Positions 33,711 through 46,256 are shown, counted from the first letter of the stretch. The stretch is 64,000 nucleotides of DNA from Gonocerus acuteangulatus (GCA_946811695.1 OX328130.1:73366853-73430852); one strand, 5' to 3'. Numbers and translations are program-made. The notes: a model not told the origin generated them from the sequence alone.

Positions 33711-34238
33711 ACTAGCTGCTACCCGGCGTGCTAAGCTACACCTACTTTCTGCATCTATAAAAGCAAAAATAAATTAGAAACCAAATAATTAATATTAAAA
33801 TCTGTAACAATTTGAGTTCATTGTTTCGAACTCGTGACCTCCGAACTGTGAGTCATAGACGATTTTAACCAGGCCTATGACTCTACCCGTGTCAAGACCT
33901 ACCATTATTCCAAGTTTGGTCAAAATCGGTCAAACGTTGAGGATTTTTATAAGGAACAAACATACTGACAGACAGCTGGTAGACGTTTTTGACCCAGCCT
34001 ATGACACTCCCCGTATCACGACCTACCTTTGTCCCAAGTTTGGTCAAAATCGGAAGAAGGGTGTGAATTTGTATAAGAAACAAACATTCAGACAGACAGC
34101 TCGTAGAAATTTCTGACTTAGCCCACGAGACTTCCTGTATCAAGACCTACCATTATTCCTAGTTTGGTCAAAATCGGTCAAACGGTGAGGATTTGTACAA
34201 GGAACAAACAAATAAACAAAGAAACAGACAGACACGTG

Positions 34239-34299
<61 letters not shown>

Positions 34300-34300
34300 T
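33711..34300 (+). mobile_element. Family-C element with three 124-bp internal repeats and a (TA)n end
   Basis: Head ACTAGCTGCTACCCGGCGTG. Three units with anchors AAGACCTACC near 33893, CGACCTACC near 34018 and AAGACCTACC near 34142 (spacing 125 and 124), each including AAGTTTGGTCAAAATCGG and a CAGACAGAC-type string. Ends CACGTGATTTA plus (TA)n at 34242-34297. Non-coding; class unknown. Arthropod and mollusc genomes hold many repeats with ACTAGCTG-type heads. Confidence 0.6.
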
Positions 34301-34683
34301 TGTTTCTTCCAGTACACTTTAAGGTTATTTTATTAAAAAAGTACATTCAAGTCGGAAAAAACATTTTAAAATTATAGAAATATTATATATTCTTCAAGCT
34401 TAAAATTCCCCTTATTCTACTAGGTAAGTCGGTTTCGTTTAATTTTGACGACTAGATATATTTTTGGTTATAGTTTTATTTTTGCGTTTGTAAACTTGTG
34501 AAAAAAATAAAGAGATATGTATTATGTATGTACACATATAAAAGTCATCCTACCCGTTGTATCGCAACTGGCGGAATATCCTAGAAATTGTAGATCGTGT
34601 ATTCCAATAGAATATTGGATTTGCTTTAAAATGATACCAGAAGCAATACTCTAGGACCAGTAAAACCGGAAATATTAATGATC

Positions 34684-35348
34684 ATATCGTCGATACAAAC
34701 GCAAAGTATCGAATGTGAAAAAACGCATTTTTAATTTTCAATTTTTCTGATTGCTGTTGCACTGATCTACGTGTTGGCAAGCCCTCGAAAATTAAAGAAA
34801 TATAATTATCAATTACAGAAGATCAAACTAACGAATGTGCATTAAGTCTAATTAAAATATATCATAGGAAAGGCATCTATAAGGTACCAACAGTGTTGGG
34901 CATTATTCGAATAAATTATTATTCGAATGATCATTCTAAAAAATTTTAAGTGAATGATGAATAATTCACTGAATTATCTTATTCACATGGAACATCATGA
35001 ATTATTCGTTATTCATCATTCGTTATTATTTATTTCTAGTTGGTCTACTGAATAATCCTACTCAAACACACATATATATACATGTTTCTGACTGCCAACA
35101 TTATAATAAATCTATCGTTATTCACTAAAACATGATTATTCTGAATGATCATTCGAATAATTTGCGAATAAATCATAAACTTCATTCACAGAATAACGAA
35201 TAATGAATAAAAGTGATTATTCTTCATTCATGAATGAAATAATACATTTATTCATTAATCATTATTCATCATTCTGAATAATTTTTGTCCAACACTGGGT
35301 ACCAACCAATTTTTCACATTCGATACTTTGCATTTGCGTCGACGATAT
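34684..35348. mobile_element. Inverted-repeat element (39-bp ends) split by a hAT MITE
   Basis: ATATCGTCGATACAAACGC at 34684-34722 and its complement at 35311-35348 (GCGTCGACGATAT) match over 39 bp with two or three differences. A MITE is inserted between them. CCCCACTGTGCG just outside the right end (35372) also occurs near 5003. Confidence 0.55.
34891..35297. mobile_element. hAT-type MITE with perfect 8-bp target duplication
   Basis: Ends CAGTGTTGGGCATTATTCGA and the complement ending TTTTTGTCCAACACTG. GGTACCAA flanks both sides (34883-34890 and 35298-35305). CAGTGTTGG termini and 8-bp duplications define hAT insertions. The interior is built from ATTATTCG/GAATGAT motifs and has no coding capacity. 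Confidence 0.93.
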
Positions 35349-35781
35349 GTCCGGCTTGCCTTGTCGTTCGCCCCACTGTGCGGTGGTTCAATTTTGTATT
35401 TATATAATGAATATTTTTGGACCTGTGATTTTAGTTCTTATTTCTTTAAACGCTAGAAGATTGAATTAGCTCTTATAGAGTTTTGTATCTAAAACATGAT
35501 TTTCTCAGCATAATTCTAGTGCGGTAAGCTATCTTATGGAAATATATAATCTCATGCCAATTGCTGTTCGAACTTGGTAATATACAATAACTGTAGTGAT
35601 ATTGTTCTAAAAGGAATGTGAGAAAATACGGAAGGACCGTGGTTATAGCAATTGGCAAAGGGAGCAATTTTCCAAAAACAATACTAAGGCGATATGGAAA
35701 TATAAAGGAAATTATCCTGAGAATGGTTTGCTTAGAGCTTAATCGGATGTTAGTCGTTATAGGGTAGGAAAATATTTTTTC
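35349..35781. other. Spacer
   Basis: No gene or repeat beyond short AT tracts. Confidence 0.4.
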
Positions 35782-35971
35782 TGAAGGTCGGGTGGCCGAG
35801 AGTGTATATGAGTTTAATGACATGCTTTCGATTCCCGCTAAGAGTGGCGCCTTTTCTTTCGAAAATAGGCTCTTAGTGGAGCCTAATTTCCTGACTACAC
35901 AAATATGGTAATGTGTGGACAACCCGTCCCAAAAACCAGTAGTATATATAAGCTGACGTTCAAATAAATGG
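35782..35971 (+). mobile_element. tRNA-derived SINE, family S2, copy c (diverged)
   Basis: Head GAAGGTCGGGTGGCCGAGAG, degraded B box (TTTCGATTCCC), then the S2 body with CCCGTCCCAAAAACC and an end GACGTTCAAATAAA. Confidence 0.65.
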
Positions 35972-36229
35972 TCTCCTTTCAGAGAAGTCTAATTAATTAT
36001 TAATTAACTGTGTTGTCTTGAAAACATTAAGTTCCCATGAACTTTAAGTGATATTTTCATTTAAACCCCTATTACACATACATTTAAAAATATGCAATCA
36101 AACAAGTTGATTTCCTAGTGAGACTACATTCACAAGATGCTGCTCACTCTGTTATTGCCAACAAGCGGAACACTGATTAAATTAAATAAATAAATAAATA
36201 ATTAATTATTAACATATTTTGAGTTATAT

Positions 36230-37246
36230 TTCTACAGATTACCACCCTATTCTACAGATTACCACCCTATTCTACAGATTACCACCCTATTCTACAGATT
36301 ACCACCCTATTCTACAGATTACAACCCTATTCTACAGATTACCACCCTATTCTACAGATTACAACCCTATTCTGCAGATTACCATCCTATTCTACAGATT
36401 ACAACCCTATTCTACACATTTCCACCCTATTCTACAGATTACCACCCTATTCTACAGATTACCACCCTATTCTATAGATTACCACCCTATTCTACAGATT
36501 ACCACCCTATTCTACAGATTACCACCCTATTCTACACATTACCACCCTATTCTACAGATTACCACCCTATTCTACAGATTACCACCCTATTCTACAGATT
36601 ACCACCCTATTCTACAGATTACCACCCTATTCTATAGATTACCACCCTATTCTACAGATTACAACAAAATTCTACTGATTACCACCCTATTCTACAGATT
36701 ACAACCCTATTCTACAGATTACCACCCTATTCTACAGATTACCACCCTATTCTACAGATTACAACCCTATTCTACAGATTACAACCCTATTCTACAGATT
36801 ACAACCCTATTCTACAGATTACCACCCTATTCTACAGATTACCACCCTATTCTACAGATTACCACCCTATTCTACAGATTACCACCCTATTCAACAGATT
36901 ACAACCCTATTCTACAGATTACCACCCTATTCTACAGATTACAACCCTATTCTGCAGATTACCACCCTATTCTACAGATTACAACCCTATTCTACAGATT
37001 ACCACCCTATTCTACAGATTACCACCCTATTCTACAGATTACCACCCTATTATATAGATTACCACCCTATTCTACAGATTACCAGCCTATTCTATACATT
37101 ACCACTCTATTCTACAGATTACCACCCTATTCTACAGATTACCACCCTATTCTATAGATTACCACCCTATTCTACAGATTACAACCCAATTCTACAGATT
37201 ACCACCCTATTCTACAGATTACAACCCTATTCTACAGATTACAACC
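36230..37246 (+). repeat. 20-bp satellite, about 51 units
   Basis: Unit ACCACCCTATTCTACAGATT with point variants (ACAACCC, TATAGATT, TACACATT). Because 20 is not a multiple of 3, the array reads as a 20-residue repeat over 60 bases, and the unit has no stop in that strand. This explains the 312-codon open frame at 36219-37157, which has no start context or known domain and is not called a gene. Confidence 0.97.
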
Positions 37247-37828
37247 GGAGAAATGATTTTTGCTGAGTATTAATTTTGTAAAATATCAATGTAAATTAAT
37301 GGTTATATGTAACAAATGCACTATTTATTACAATAAAGTAGAACTTTTTTTTAAGGTTTACTTGAACGTTCTTGTTCCTTAATGTTTGTAATTGTGATAG
37401 GACATCATTCTCCTTAAAATTAAAAAAAGCCGCTCAACTTGGTTGGTATGATCGCCTATAATTTGATCTAACGAATCTGATAGTTGTTGCTGATCTTTCA
37501 GTTGCTTAATTTTTAAGGACCACCAAGTGGATAGACAAAAACTAGATAGAATATACAAAACTCATTTGTTTATTTTATTTATATTTTTTATAAATTATTT
37601 TATTATATTTTTTATTATTACTTTTTGTAATTATTCTTCTTTTTTTCTAGATTTTTTGTTTTGTTATTATTTATTTATTTTTTGAAAAGCAATTGTCATT
37701 TCTCTTTTGTCGTTTGAACTAAATTTGCGCACATAAAACAATTATAATTGTTAATCAATAATTACAAATAGCAATTCAATCAGAATTTACACAAATTAAA
37801 AAAAAATACATCATTCTCAGAATAAACC
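37247..37828. other. AT-rich spacer
   Basis: Nothing recognised. Confidence 0.4.
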
Positions 37829-37862
37829 CTGAGGAAGCCTGCAGAATGTCTGCCGAAATGTT
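37829..37862 (+). ncRNA. Hammerhead-like core
   Basis: CTGAGGA (N7 = G), stem GCAGA/TCTGC, GAAA, then TGTT. CC before and GG after could start stem I. An open frame begins inside it and runs to 38166, but shows no domain and is not annotated. Confidence 0.42.
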
Positions 37863-38390
37863 GGATATTATCACAACCACGCGGTTATTTCCAGAATACT
37901 TTAAAACATTAAGCAACTTACATTTATTTACTTTCGTAAAAACATTTTCATTACCAAAATTATTTTCTTTTGGAGGAAAATCGCTCAATGTTTGGAATAG
38001 GTTTGTACTTTTTTATAAAGATTTATTTGCCGAATATTCTTTGTCTTACGATCTGCTAATTTTCGTGAGAAACGGAAAAAGACTTCTCAATTTACTGCAG
38101 TTAATGCAGAATATCTTCGCAAATATTTCAAGGCCAGAACGATGTGACGGAAACAAAAAGAGATAAAAATCTAAAAAAATGCCTGTTTGCAGAATTCAGA
38201 TATTGAGTGAGGACTAAGTTCAATGTTGGATACTCCGCAGATGTTGCAAGATTTTTTGCTTAGCTTGCTTTTCTACTTCCTCTTTTAGTAGTCGAAAACA
38301 ATTCCCTCACCGACAGAATTAATAGTTTACAGAAAGATTTATGATATTTAGGAGTTTATAACGATACAGGCACTGCTTATGATCATATCT

Positions 38391-38392
<2 letters not shown>

Positions 38393-38446
<54 letters not shown>
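38393..38446. repeat. (TA)n microsatellite
   Basis: Pure TA tract next to a family-D repeat. Confidence 0.97.
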
Positions 38447-38447
<1 letters not shown>

Positions 38448-38448
<1 letters not shown>

Positions 38449-38522
38449 CAGTCCCGTAACAGGCCACGAGGGCCCTGAGGGGAAGATACTATAGAGGGAT
38501 CTGATTCATGACCATACGTCAC
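38448..38522 (-). repeat. Family-D repeat, copy 1
   Basis: On the minus strand GTGACGTATGGTCATGAATC through GTATCTTCCCCTCAGGGCCC. Diverged copies at 59005-59050 (plus) and 60036-60097 (minus), each next to a (TA)n array. Class unknown. Confidence 0.5.
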
Positions 38523-39147
38523 ACTAGGGAGATAGTGTGGTAAGTACTATGGTTCGGGTGCCTGATTTTCCGCTTGGCCGCTTCGACTCCTAGAGTCATT
38601 AGCACCCAGGCTGGGTTGGCCTAGGGACGGTCAGGGAGGCCGAATTCAACCCATGAACGAAGACACAAGAAGATAAAAATCTTTATATTTATTAATTTAA
38701 GACCATTCGCAACAAAGGCGATTCGCTCAATACATGTATACATACGATGCACTGCTAAAATTTATTAAGCATGGATGAATCACAACCATAGGCGGCTCTA
38801 GACAAACATTTCTAGAGGTCTAGACAAACAATTTGTGGGGAGCTAATTTAGTATGGGCTTAAAGCTTGGCCTGGGGGTGTAGAATCAAATTTGTATAACT
38901 AGGAACCGGGAAAACATTAAGGAACTATTTGATAAACTAAGAACATACATTAATTAGAACTTATTGCTATTAATTTTCGTAAACAATTTATTTTTTTAAC
39001 TTCATCAAAAAATATCGTCGAGACTGCCCCCCCCCAAGCACACCCCTTTAGCCCACCACTGATCATAACAAACAAATAAACGTAGAAAACAAAGTTGTTA
39101 AAAAGAATGAAAAATATAAAAATTGAACAGAACATATTCCAGGAAAA
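38523..39147. other. Spacer
   Basis: No supported gene; short homopolymer runs. Confidence 0.35.
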
Positions 39148-39163
39148 GTGTCCACTTAATATA
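39148..39163. repeat. 16-bp direct repeat flanking a LINE+SINE block
   Basis: GTGTCCACTTAATATA here recurs exactly at 40279-40294, directly after the 5' end of a minus-strand SINE. Confidence 0.85.
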
Positions 39164-39269
39164 TATATATATTTTTATTTTTTTATTTTTTAGTAATGGG
39201 GACAGATGTCAGGATCTTTAAAATTCCAACGCCAGGCTAGAATTCATAACAATTCAATGTCATGAATTT

Positions 39270-39965
39270 ATTAGCAAATACGCCGACGATACAGCAGTTC
39301 TTTCTTCCCATCCCAATCCGAACGTTGCTTCAAGTAATCTCCAGAACCATTTAAATGAAATAGAAAAATGGTCCAAAATTTGGAGGATCAAGGTGAATGA
39401 AAGCAAAAGCCAGTTCATAACGTTCACCCTCCGTCGCCAATCCTGTCCCCCAGTATCCTTTAATAACCAACCCCTTGTTCCCGTCAACACAGTCCGTTAC
39501 CTTGGCTTTCATTTAGACTCTAGACTCACTTGGAAAGACCACATCAGACTGAAAAGACAAGAACTCAACAGACGCTTTGGACAGCTTTACAGATTACTGA
39601 ATAAAAACTCGCCTCTCTCACTCGAAAACAAACTCATTACCTACAACACAATTATAAAACCCATTTGGACATACGGAATAGAGCTATGGGGAACTGCAAA
39701 ACCATCGAACATCAGACGCTTCCAAACCTTCCAATCTAAAGTCCTCCGAACTATAGTCAATGCTCCTTTTTACATAACCAATAAGAATCTTCATAAAGAC
39801 CTCAACATTCCTCTAATACAAGACCTTATCTCCATCCGATTTGCATATTTTCATCACAAATTATCCCTAAACCCTAATCCTGCTGTCCAGTCACTGTCCA
39901 CTCCCAACCATCCCTATTCTCCAGCAGGACGGTTGAACAGGATGTGGCCCCGCGATCTGCTTTAA
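39270..39965 (+). pseudogene. Jockey-like LINE reverse transcriptase, C-terminal 231 residues
   Basis: The in-frame text starts ISKYADDTAVLSS, with YADD as the catalytic aspartates of the RT palm, then W-x-I-x-V-N-x-x-K-S. The thumb region has YLGFHLDSRLTWKDHI and PIWTYGIELWG, both typical of Jockey-clade elements. The frame then runs to TAA at 39965 without internal stops. N-terminal RT fingers, endonuclease and ORF1 are missing. The 3' tail ends in (AATA)n at about 40035-40050. A 5'-truncated copy, as usual for LINEs, and fairly young since the remnant frame is open. Confidence 0.88.
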
Positions 39966-40067
39966 GCAATACAAGGGAGTGATAACGGAGGTTATCTTCT
40001 CCCCACAAGCCCCTAGAGGAATGTAATATCATTAAATGAATAAATAAATATTTGAAAAGAATTTATT

Positions 40068-40069
<2 letters not shown>

Positions 40070-40115
<46 letters not shown>

Positions 40116-40278
40116 GCACTTCGACAAATCTTGGCCATTAGCGCCGACATCGAGGGTGACGCGAGGAATTTTCCCAACGAGCCGTGGGATGAGAAAATTC
40201 CTGCCACTGGTGGGGATAGAACCCACCACCTCCTTCTTATGAATCTAAGGCGCTAGCCACTATACCACCGGAGACCCC
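40070..40278 (-). mobile_element. tRNA-derived SINE, family S1, copy b
   Basis: Minus strand: GGGGTCTCCGGTGG head, B box variant (GGTTCTATCCC), body TTTTCTCATCCCACGG and GATGTCGGCGC, and a 42-base A tail (poly-T on plus at 40071-40112). Confidence 0.88.
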
Positions 40279-40340
40279 GTGTCCACTTAATATAACCAAA
40301 TGGATTCTGAGAACTAAAAGTAAGAAAATTATGAGTACAA

Positions 40341-40530
40341 GGGGTCTCCCGTGGTCTAGTGGCTAGCGCGCTAGATTCATAAGCGGGTGGTGGGTTCGAT
40401 CCCCACCGGCGACAGGAATTTTCTCATCTCAGGGCTCGCTGAGAAAATTCCTGGCTGCACCCTGGATGTCGGCGGTAATGGCCAAGATTTGTCGATGCGC
40501 CGTAAAAAGAAAAAAAAAATAATAATAATA
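40341..40530 (+). mobile_element. tRNA-derived SINE, family S1, copy c
   Basis: GGGGTCTCCCGTGGTCTAG head, B box GGTTCGATCCC, body CTCATCTCAGGGCTCGCTGA and GATGTCGGCGG, A-rich tail with (AAT)n. Confidence 0.88.
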
Positions 40531-41142
40531 TTGATTTATTTGTTATTCGTGAATTGGAGAATATGACTTTGATTGTGATGACACAAGGTATACACATTAA
40601 ATCAATTAAGATGTTTACAATGATACGAAGCACTGTAGCATAAAACACTGGGATCTCGGTTGATAACACAACCTAGGGAGTAAATAGATATTTAAAAATG
40701 TTAGAAATAATAAACTCCCAAAAATATGTCAGGAATAAAATATAAAATGTGAAACAACCTTCTTGTAGGTATTTCCTGAAATGAGATAGTGTAAATGAGA
40801 TGATAGCGAGCTGGAAAATGCTGGAGAATAAGGAAGTCCTTCCGAAAATACGGCCTCATTAATGCCAACTTCAGAGTAAACTTAGCACAAATGGGCTACG
40901 GACTTGTAGGAGTATATAATTTCTCGAGTATCTCCGTTCCTATTCAACTCCTTATCCGCTTCTTTCTTCTACTTGGGGTGAGAATTTTATCTCATAATTA
41001 GAGATAACCAGCATGGGAGGTAACCCTGGAGTGAAGGGGTAGCATTAACTCGTCTAGGCATTGGCCATTGTCTACCGTAAATATTTTAAAACTTCATATG
41101 GGGCAACCTTGTAATTTCGTTGTACCATTTTATCTTTTATGG
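40531..41142. other. Spacer
   Basis: Nothing recognised. Confidence 0.4.
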
Positions 41143-42124
<982 letters not shown>

Positions 42125-42184
42125 ACAAGGTAGGGATTGTCGGGGTTCGGTCACTGCTATTTAATAAAACTACATTTTATCATA
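42125..42184 (-). repeat. PLE-associated tail fragment
   Basis: On the minus strand ATGATAAAATGTAGTTTTAT then GCAGTGACCGAACCC, matching the flank of the hammerhead-like motif at 30685. The motif itself is not included. Confidence 0.6.
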
Positions 42185-42797
42185 AAAAAGTCCGACTCGC
42201 AGGAACTGCATCATCTTAGCCCGGTTCCGTTCTTATCCGAAGTGAGATTAGTAAAGGAATAGTAGCAGCTATCGGTAGGTTTTGATCTGTCGTTAAAAAT
42301 ATAAAATAAAATCTCAAAGAGAAGGAAGCTTAAAGCGCCACATATGGAAACTGACAGTTTTCTAAGCGGATGGGACTCTCCCGTCATCGTGACGCTTACT
42401 CTAGGAAAACTCTATTACCAATATGATTCTTATTTTCTCAGCTTTAATGAAATACTCATTCCACCGTTAAATAAACTTAAAAAACAAAAGTGAGGTAAAC
42501 AGTGACAAAAACCCGTTTAAAATAACAAAACTAACACTTTCGTAGTTTTAAGCACTTACTTCTCCGACTGACATTGCCCCATCGAAATTTGCTTCAGAAT
42601 CTTTTTTTTTAGAGAATTTAGTAAGCTTTTGAATGGTTAAATCTTACTTCCCACGATTTCTTAACTGTTTTGAAGATATTAAGGGGGAAAAATGGTGCTA
42701 ATACCTACCGATAGCTGCTATATTCCTTCACTAATCGCACTTGAGATAAGAACGGAACCGCGCTAAGATGAAGCAGTTCCTGCGGGTCGGACTTTTT
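42185..42797. mobile_element. Family-A derivative with two 5' ends (inverted, about 105-bp arms)
   Basis: AAAAAGTCCGACTCGCAGGA with inner motif at the left, and the same head inverted at the right. Similarity extends to the ACCTACCGATAGCTGCTA block near 42265 and 42705. There is no 3' hairpin, so this is a head-to-head product rather than a standard element. Confidence 0.75.
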
Positions 42798-43821
42798 ATA
42801 TGACTAACCAAAAATGATATCCTAGAGTATCTAGGTATGTGGCGGAGCAGTTTTGAAATGTTTTTACACGACACATAATGTATTTCAAAATTAAAAACAT
42901 TTTTTTTTATCTTTATTACAAGAAATTCTAAACAAAAGTTAAAAAGTCCGTCACGCAGGAGCTGCATAACTAAGCAATTTTCTCAGATTTCTTGTAGTGT
43001 AGACTACATTACTGATTAATTTGCTGTAAATAACCTATATAAATAAAATAAAAACGTGAATAGTTCTGCTCATTTGCATTTCTTATGAGAACTGTTAAAT
43101 TATTAATTTTGGAAATAATTTGCTTCCAGAGTTATGTTAATATATGATACTGTACCATAGTGGGAGATAGCGCTCCTCGCGGCGCCTTTGGGAACCTACG
43201 TCTGGCCGGCTAATTCCAATGAAACAGAGTTTAAAGTAAACCCTCCTTTCCAATCGACCGATTTACTTAATTTTTACAACAATTCTTTCTCACGAGTTAC
43301 CCATGATGTATACCGCGTTTCGTTACAATACAGCAGAAATTACGACCGGTATGAGTATATTAGTACTTTAGGTCGGGATTAACCCCCCCCCCACCCCCCC
43401 CCCTCCAAATAACCCGATTTAGTTTATTTTTATAACCCATTTTTCTCTGTTGATTACCACCACGAATACCGAGTTTCGTTGAAATGTAACAAAAATTACG
43501 GCTGGTAGTGGCAAATTGGTAATGTGGGTCCGGAGTAAAGCCCCCTCCTAATAAACAGATTTAGTTTATTTTTACAACGTATGTCTCTCTTTAGAACGTC
43601 AACGTATGTCAACATAACGAATACCGAGTTTCGTTGAAATATAACAAAAACTAAGGCTGGCAGGGTCAAATTAGTGTTTTGGGTTCGGGGTAAACCCCCC
43701 CCCCTCCAGGTGGACCGATTTTGGTGGTTAACGAACTCGTTCAATCGTTTGCTAATTGAACGCTATATACCACGTTTCGTGAAGAAAAAACAAAAACTCT
43801 GGCCGCTATCGTGTTAACAGG

Positions 43822-43885
<64 letters not shown>

Positions 43886-43937
43886 GATGGAACGGCATTT
43901 TTCTCCAGCGGTGGTACTCCTCCTCACTTCTTCCTGG

Positions 43938-43971
43938 AATATTTCGATGGATTCATCTCCATCTTCTTCAG
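43938..43971 (-). ncRNA. Hammerhead-like core, left arm
   Basis: Minus strand CTGAAGA, GATGGA/TCCATC stem, GAAA, TATT. Confidence 0.5.
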
Positions 43972-44067
43972 CCAGGTACTTGTTTCTTCCTCGGTGGTAG
44001 CCAAGGGAATGACATTTTTCTCGATCTGGGCGCCTTGGCTACCACCGAGGAAGAAACAAGTACCTGG

Positions 44068-44101
44068 CTGAAGAAGATGGAGATGAATCCATCGAAATAT
44101 T
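44068..44101 (+). ncRNA. Hammerhead-like core with stem I
   Basis: CTGAAGA, stem II GATGGA/TCCATC (6 bp, loop GATGAA), GAAA, TATT. Here CCTGG before the core pairs with CCGGG after it (5 bp with one G-T), giving stem I. The best-formed copy in the window. Confidence 0.55.
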
Positions 44102-44190
44102 CCGGGAAGAAGTGAGGAGGAGTACCACCGCTGGAGAAAAATGCCGTTCCATCTAAAAATACTATCCCAGCGACGAAAAATAACATCATA

Positions 44191-44271
<81 letters not shown>

Positions 44272-44400
44272 TTAAATTTTAACGGGGGTCATTTTCGGTG
44301 TCTACTAGGTAGGATCGATGGAGATTTGAAGAAATGTTTCAAAAATTCCGTCATGAGTGCAACCTCAATAGCTACTTTCCTTCGGAGGAAAGTGCTAAAA

Positions 44401-44741
44401 GAAAAAGAAATAAAGTTTTCGGCGCATTTTAAATCCGACTTTCTCAAAACTATGTTTTTCAAATCGGGGGATACTCTAGTGCCTTCAATTTTCACCCGAT
44501 CAACTTCAAATATTATCAGCAGCTTTCTAATGAAATTTGTTATTAACATACGTAGAGATTTTTCCATTCGTTGAATTAATACGAATTTATGACCGATTTT
44601 CGACGGTTTTGAATGTCCGCCATTTTCGAAACAAATTATTATTTCTTAATAATTCTACATACTTTACTAGATTTAACAATATTGTTTAAAAATAATATCA
44701 GTTATTCGTTCTAGATCAAAAATTGACGTCAGCAGATTATA
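44401..44741. other. Spacer
   Basis: No supported gene; frames here only overlap the B3 3' end. Confidence 0.35.
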
Positions 44742-45440
44742 GCCTTTGAAAAAAGAGGGTTTCCGTTCGTCTGACATAGTTACGTTATTTTGTTTTCGAT
44801 TATTTTAACATCCCACATAAAACTTATGACCTAAGTACTTGAAAAATATTGTTTTATTTGTTATTCATAAATTGGAGAAAAATACTTTCATTTGACTGCT
44901 CAAGGCAATATTACTTTGTTCGATCAAAATCAAAGTCATTTTCTCGAATTTATAAATAATAAAAAAACACAATAAATAATAATAACTTAACATTCCGTGC
45001 CAAAGGTCGTGGGTTCGATTCCCGCTATGGGGTGGTGGCTCTGTCTACAAAACGGCGGTAACCTGTAGATAACCCGACCCAAAATTCATAGATAATAATA
45101 ATGGAATTATTATTATTATTATTTTTTAAGTTAAAATTTAAATAGATAAATAATAATAAAAAATCAATATTTTTCAATTCTTTATATAAAATGTTTTAAA
45201 AGGGATATTAATGTATACTAAAAAAAGTTTCAATTCTTTGAATACAAAATGGCAGCGCTGTGATTGACGAGTGCCTACAGGTAGGAATTTTTAACCGAGA
45301 ACAAGAATCTAAAATTGCTTTTAAAAAAGTTCAAATCTTGTAATTTACCTAGAATTTTTAAGAAATATTAATTTTTTCGGAAATGGTGAATAATTCCGGC
45401 ACAATTATCTGACAAACGGAAACCCTCTTTTTTCATAGGC
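44742..45440. mobile_element. Possible element with about 30-bp inverted ends
   Basis: GCCTTTGAAAAAAGAGGGTT at 44742 is mirrored at 45411-45440 (CCGTTTGTC end). An S2 SINE lies inside. No coding sequence. Confidence 0.5.
44990..45113 (+). mobile_element. tRNA-derived SINE, family S2, copy d (headless)
   Basis: B box GGTTCGATTCCC, then GGTAACCTGTAGATAACCCG and an (AAT)n end; the A-box half is missing. Confidence 0.7.
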
Positions 45441-45463
45441 GATGCGTTTTTCATGCGGACACC

Positions 45464-45466
<3 letters not shown>

Positions 45467-45526
<60 letters not shown>
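45467..45526. repeat. (TA)n microsatellite
   Basis: About 30 perfect TA units. Confidence 0.97.
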
Positions 45527-45528
<2 letters not shown>

Positions 45529-45981
45529 AGGTTTGTGTACATATTGCATAGAATCCACCCATATAATAATATATTTGTGTTCCATTAATAAGATAAACCA
45601 AATCCAACCTTCTGAATAGAAATACCCGAGGTGTGTTCCTGTAATTGATACAGGACGTGGATCCAGAATACCGTGTCCACCAGGTAATGGAGTACCTTTT
45701 GTCATCATCTCTACGATATGAACATGATCCCTTGTTATGGTTACATAATTATCTCATCGTCCTGTTTGATTAACACACTAAATCCTCAGCATGTAAACAC
45801 TTCCTAAATAAGGAATTCTCTTTAAAATAACGCGTGAAAAATGTCTGACGATTAGATTTGCATGCAGCAGCCGAGAGCCACACATACAAAATAAAGATAA
45901 GTAAAGATGGAATGGTTGGGATTCGGCTAAAAAGAAACCTCAATACGATTTTTGTTTAAAAAAAAAAAAATCGATATTTAG

Positions 45982-46064
45982 GACGTTTCGGCTACACATT
46001 GGTAGCCTTCGTCAGCAATGAAGGTGCCGGGACGTTTCGGCTACTCTTTGGTAGCCTTCGTCAG
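45982..46064 (-). ncRNA. Two tandem hammerhead-like cores, 49-bp period
   Basis: Minus strand units 46064-46031 and 46015-45982: CTGACGA, GGCTAC/GTAGCC stem (6 bp), GAAA, CGTC. ACGT, counting the last A of GAAA, is palindromic and GUC is the canonical cleavage triplet. Tandem pairs are how PLE-borne minimal hammerheads have been described to occur. Confidence 0.55.
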
Positions 46065-46256
46065 CAATGAAGGTGCCGGGAGGCAGAGGAAGACCAAAGT
46101 TAACAGTTAAGTAACCATTGTGGAAGTGTCACTCTAATCTTCATGAAAAATAAAGAAATATATAAATATATAAAAAAAAAAAAAAAAAAAAAAAATGAAA
46201 TAGACGATAAAGACTCTTTATTCTAGCAGCATACTCCATAGGAAGGAAAACAAAGT

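Larger units (their letters stand above)
43884..44165. mobile_element. PLE-derived tail palindrome inside (TA)n of B3
   Basis: Arms mirror around 44010-44030: ATGGAACGGCATTTTTCTCC on the left, its complement on the right. Tail wording GGAGATGAATCCATCGAAAT matches the type seen at 28290 and 48340. TA arrays lie on both sides. Confidence 0.78.
42951..44400 (+). mobile_element. Family-B element B3 with a PLE palindrome in its (TA)n array
   Basis: 5' end AAAAAGTCCGTCACGCAGGA; 3' hairpin and GTGCTAAAA at 44400. The internal 142-bp-type repeats are degenerate. The (TA)n array is split into 43826-43880 and 44195-44272 by the PLE-derived insert. Confidence 0.75.

Noticed and set aside
36219..37157. 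312-codon open frame
   Set aside because: Entirely explained by a 20-bp satellite whose unit has no stop on that strand; no start context or domain.
37846..38166. 106-codon frame starting inside a hammerhead-like motif
   Set aside because: No domain or homologue recognised; AT-rich composition gives many such frames.
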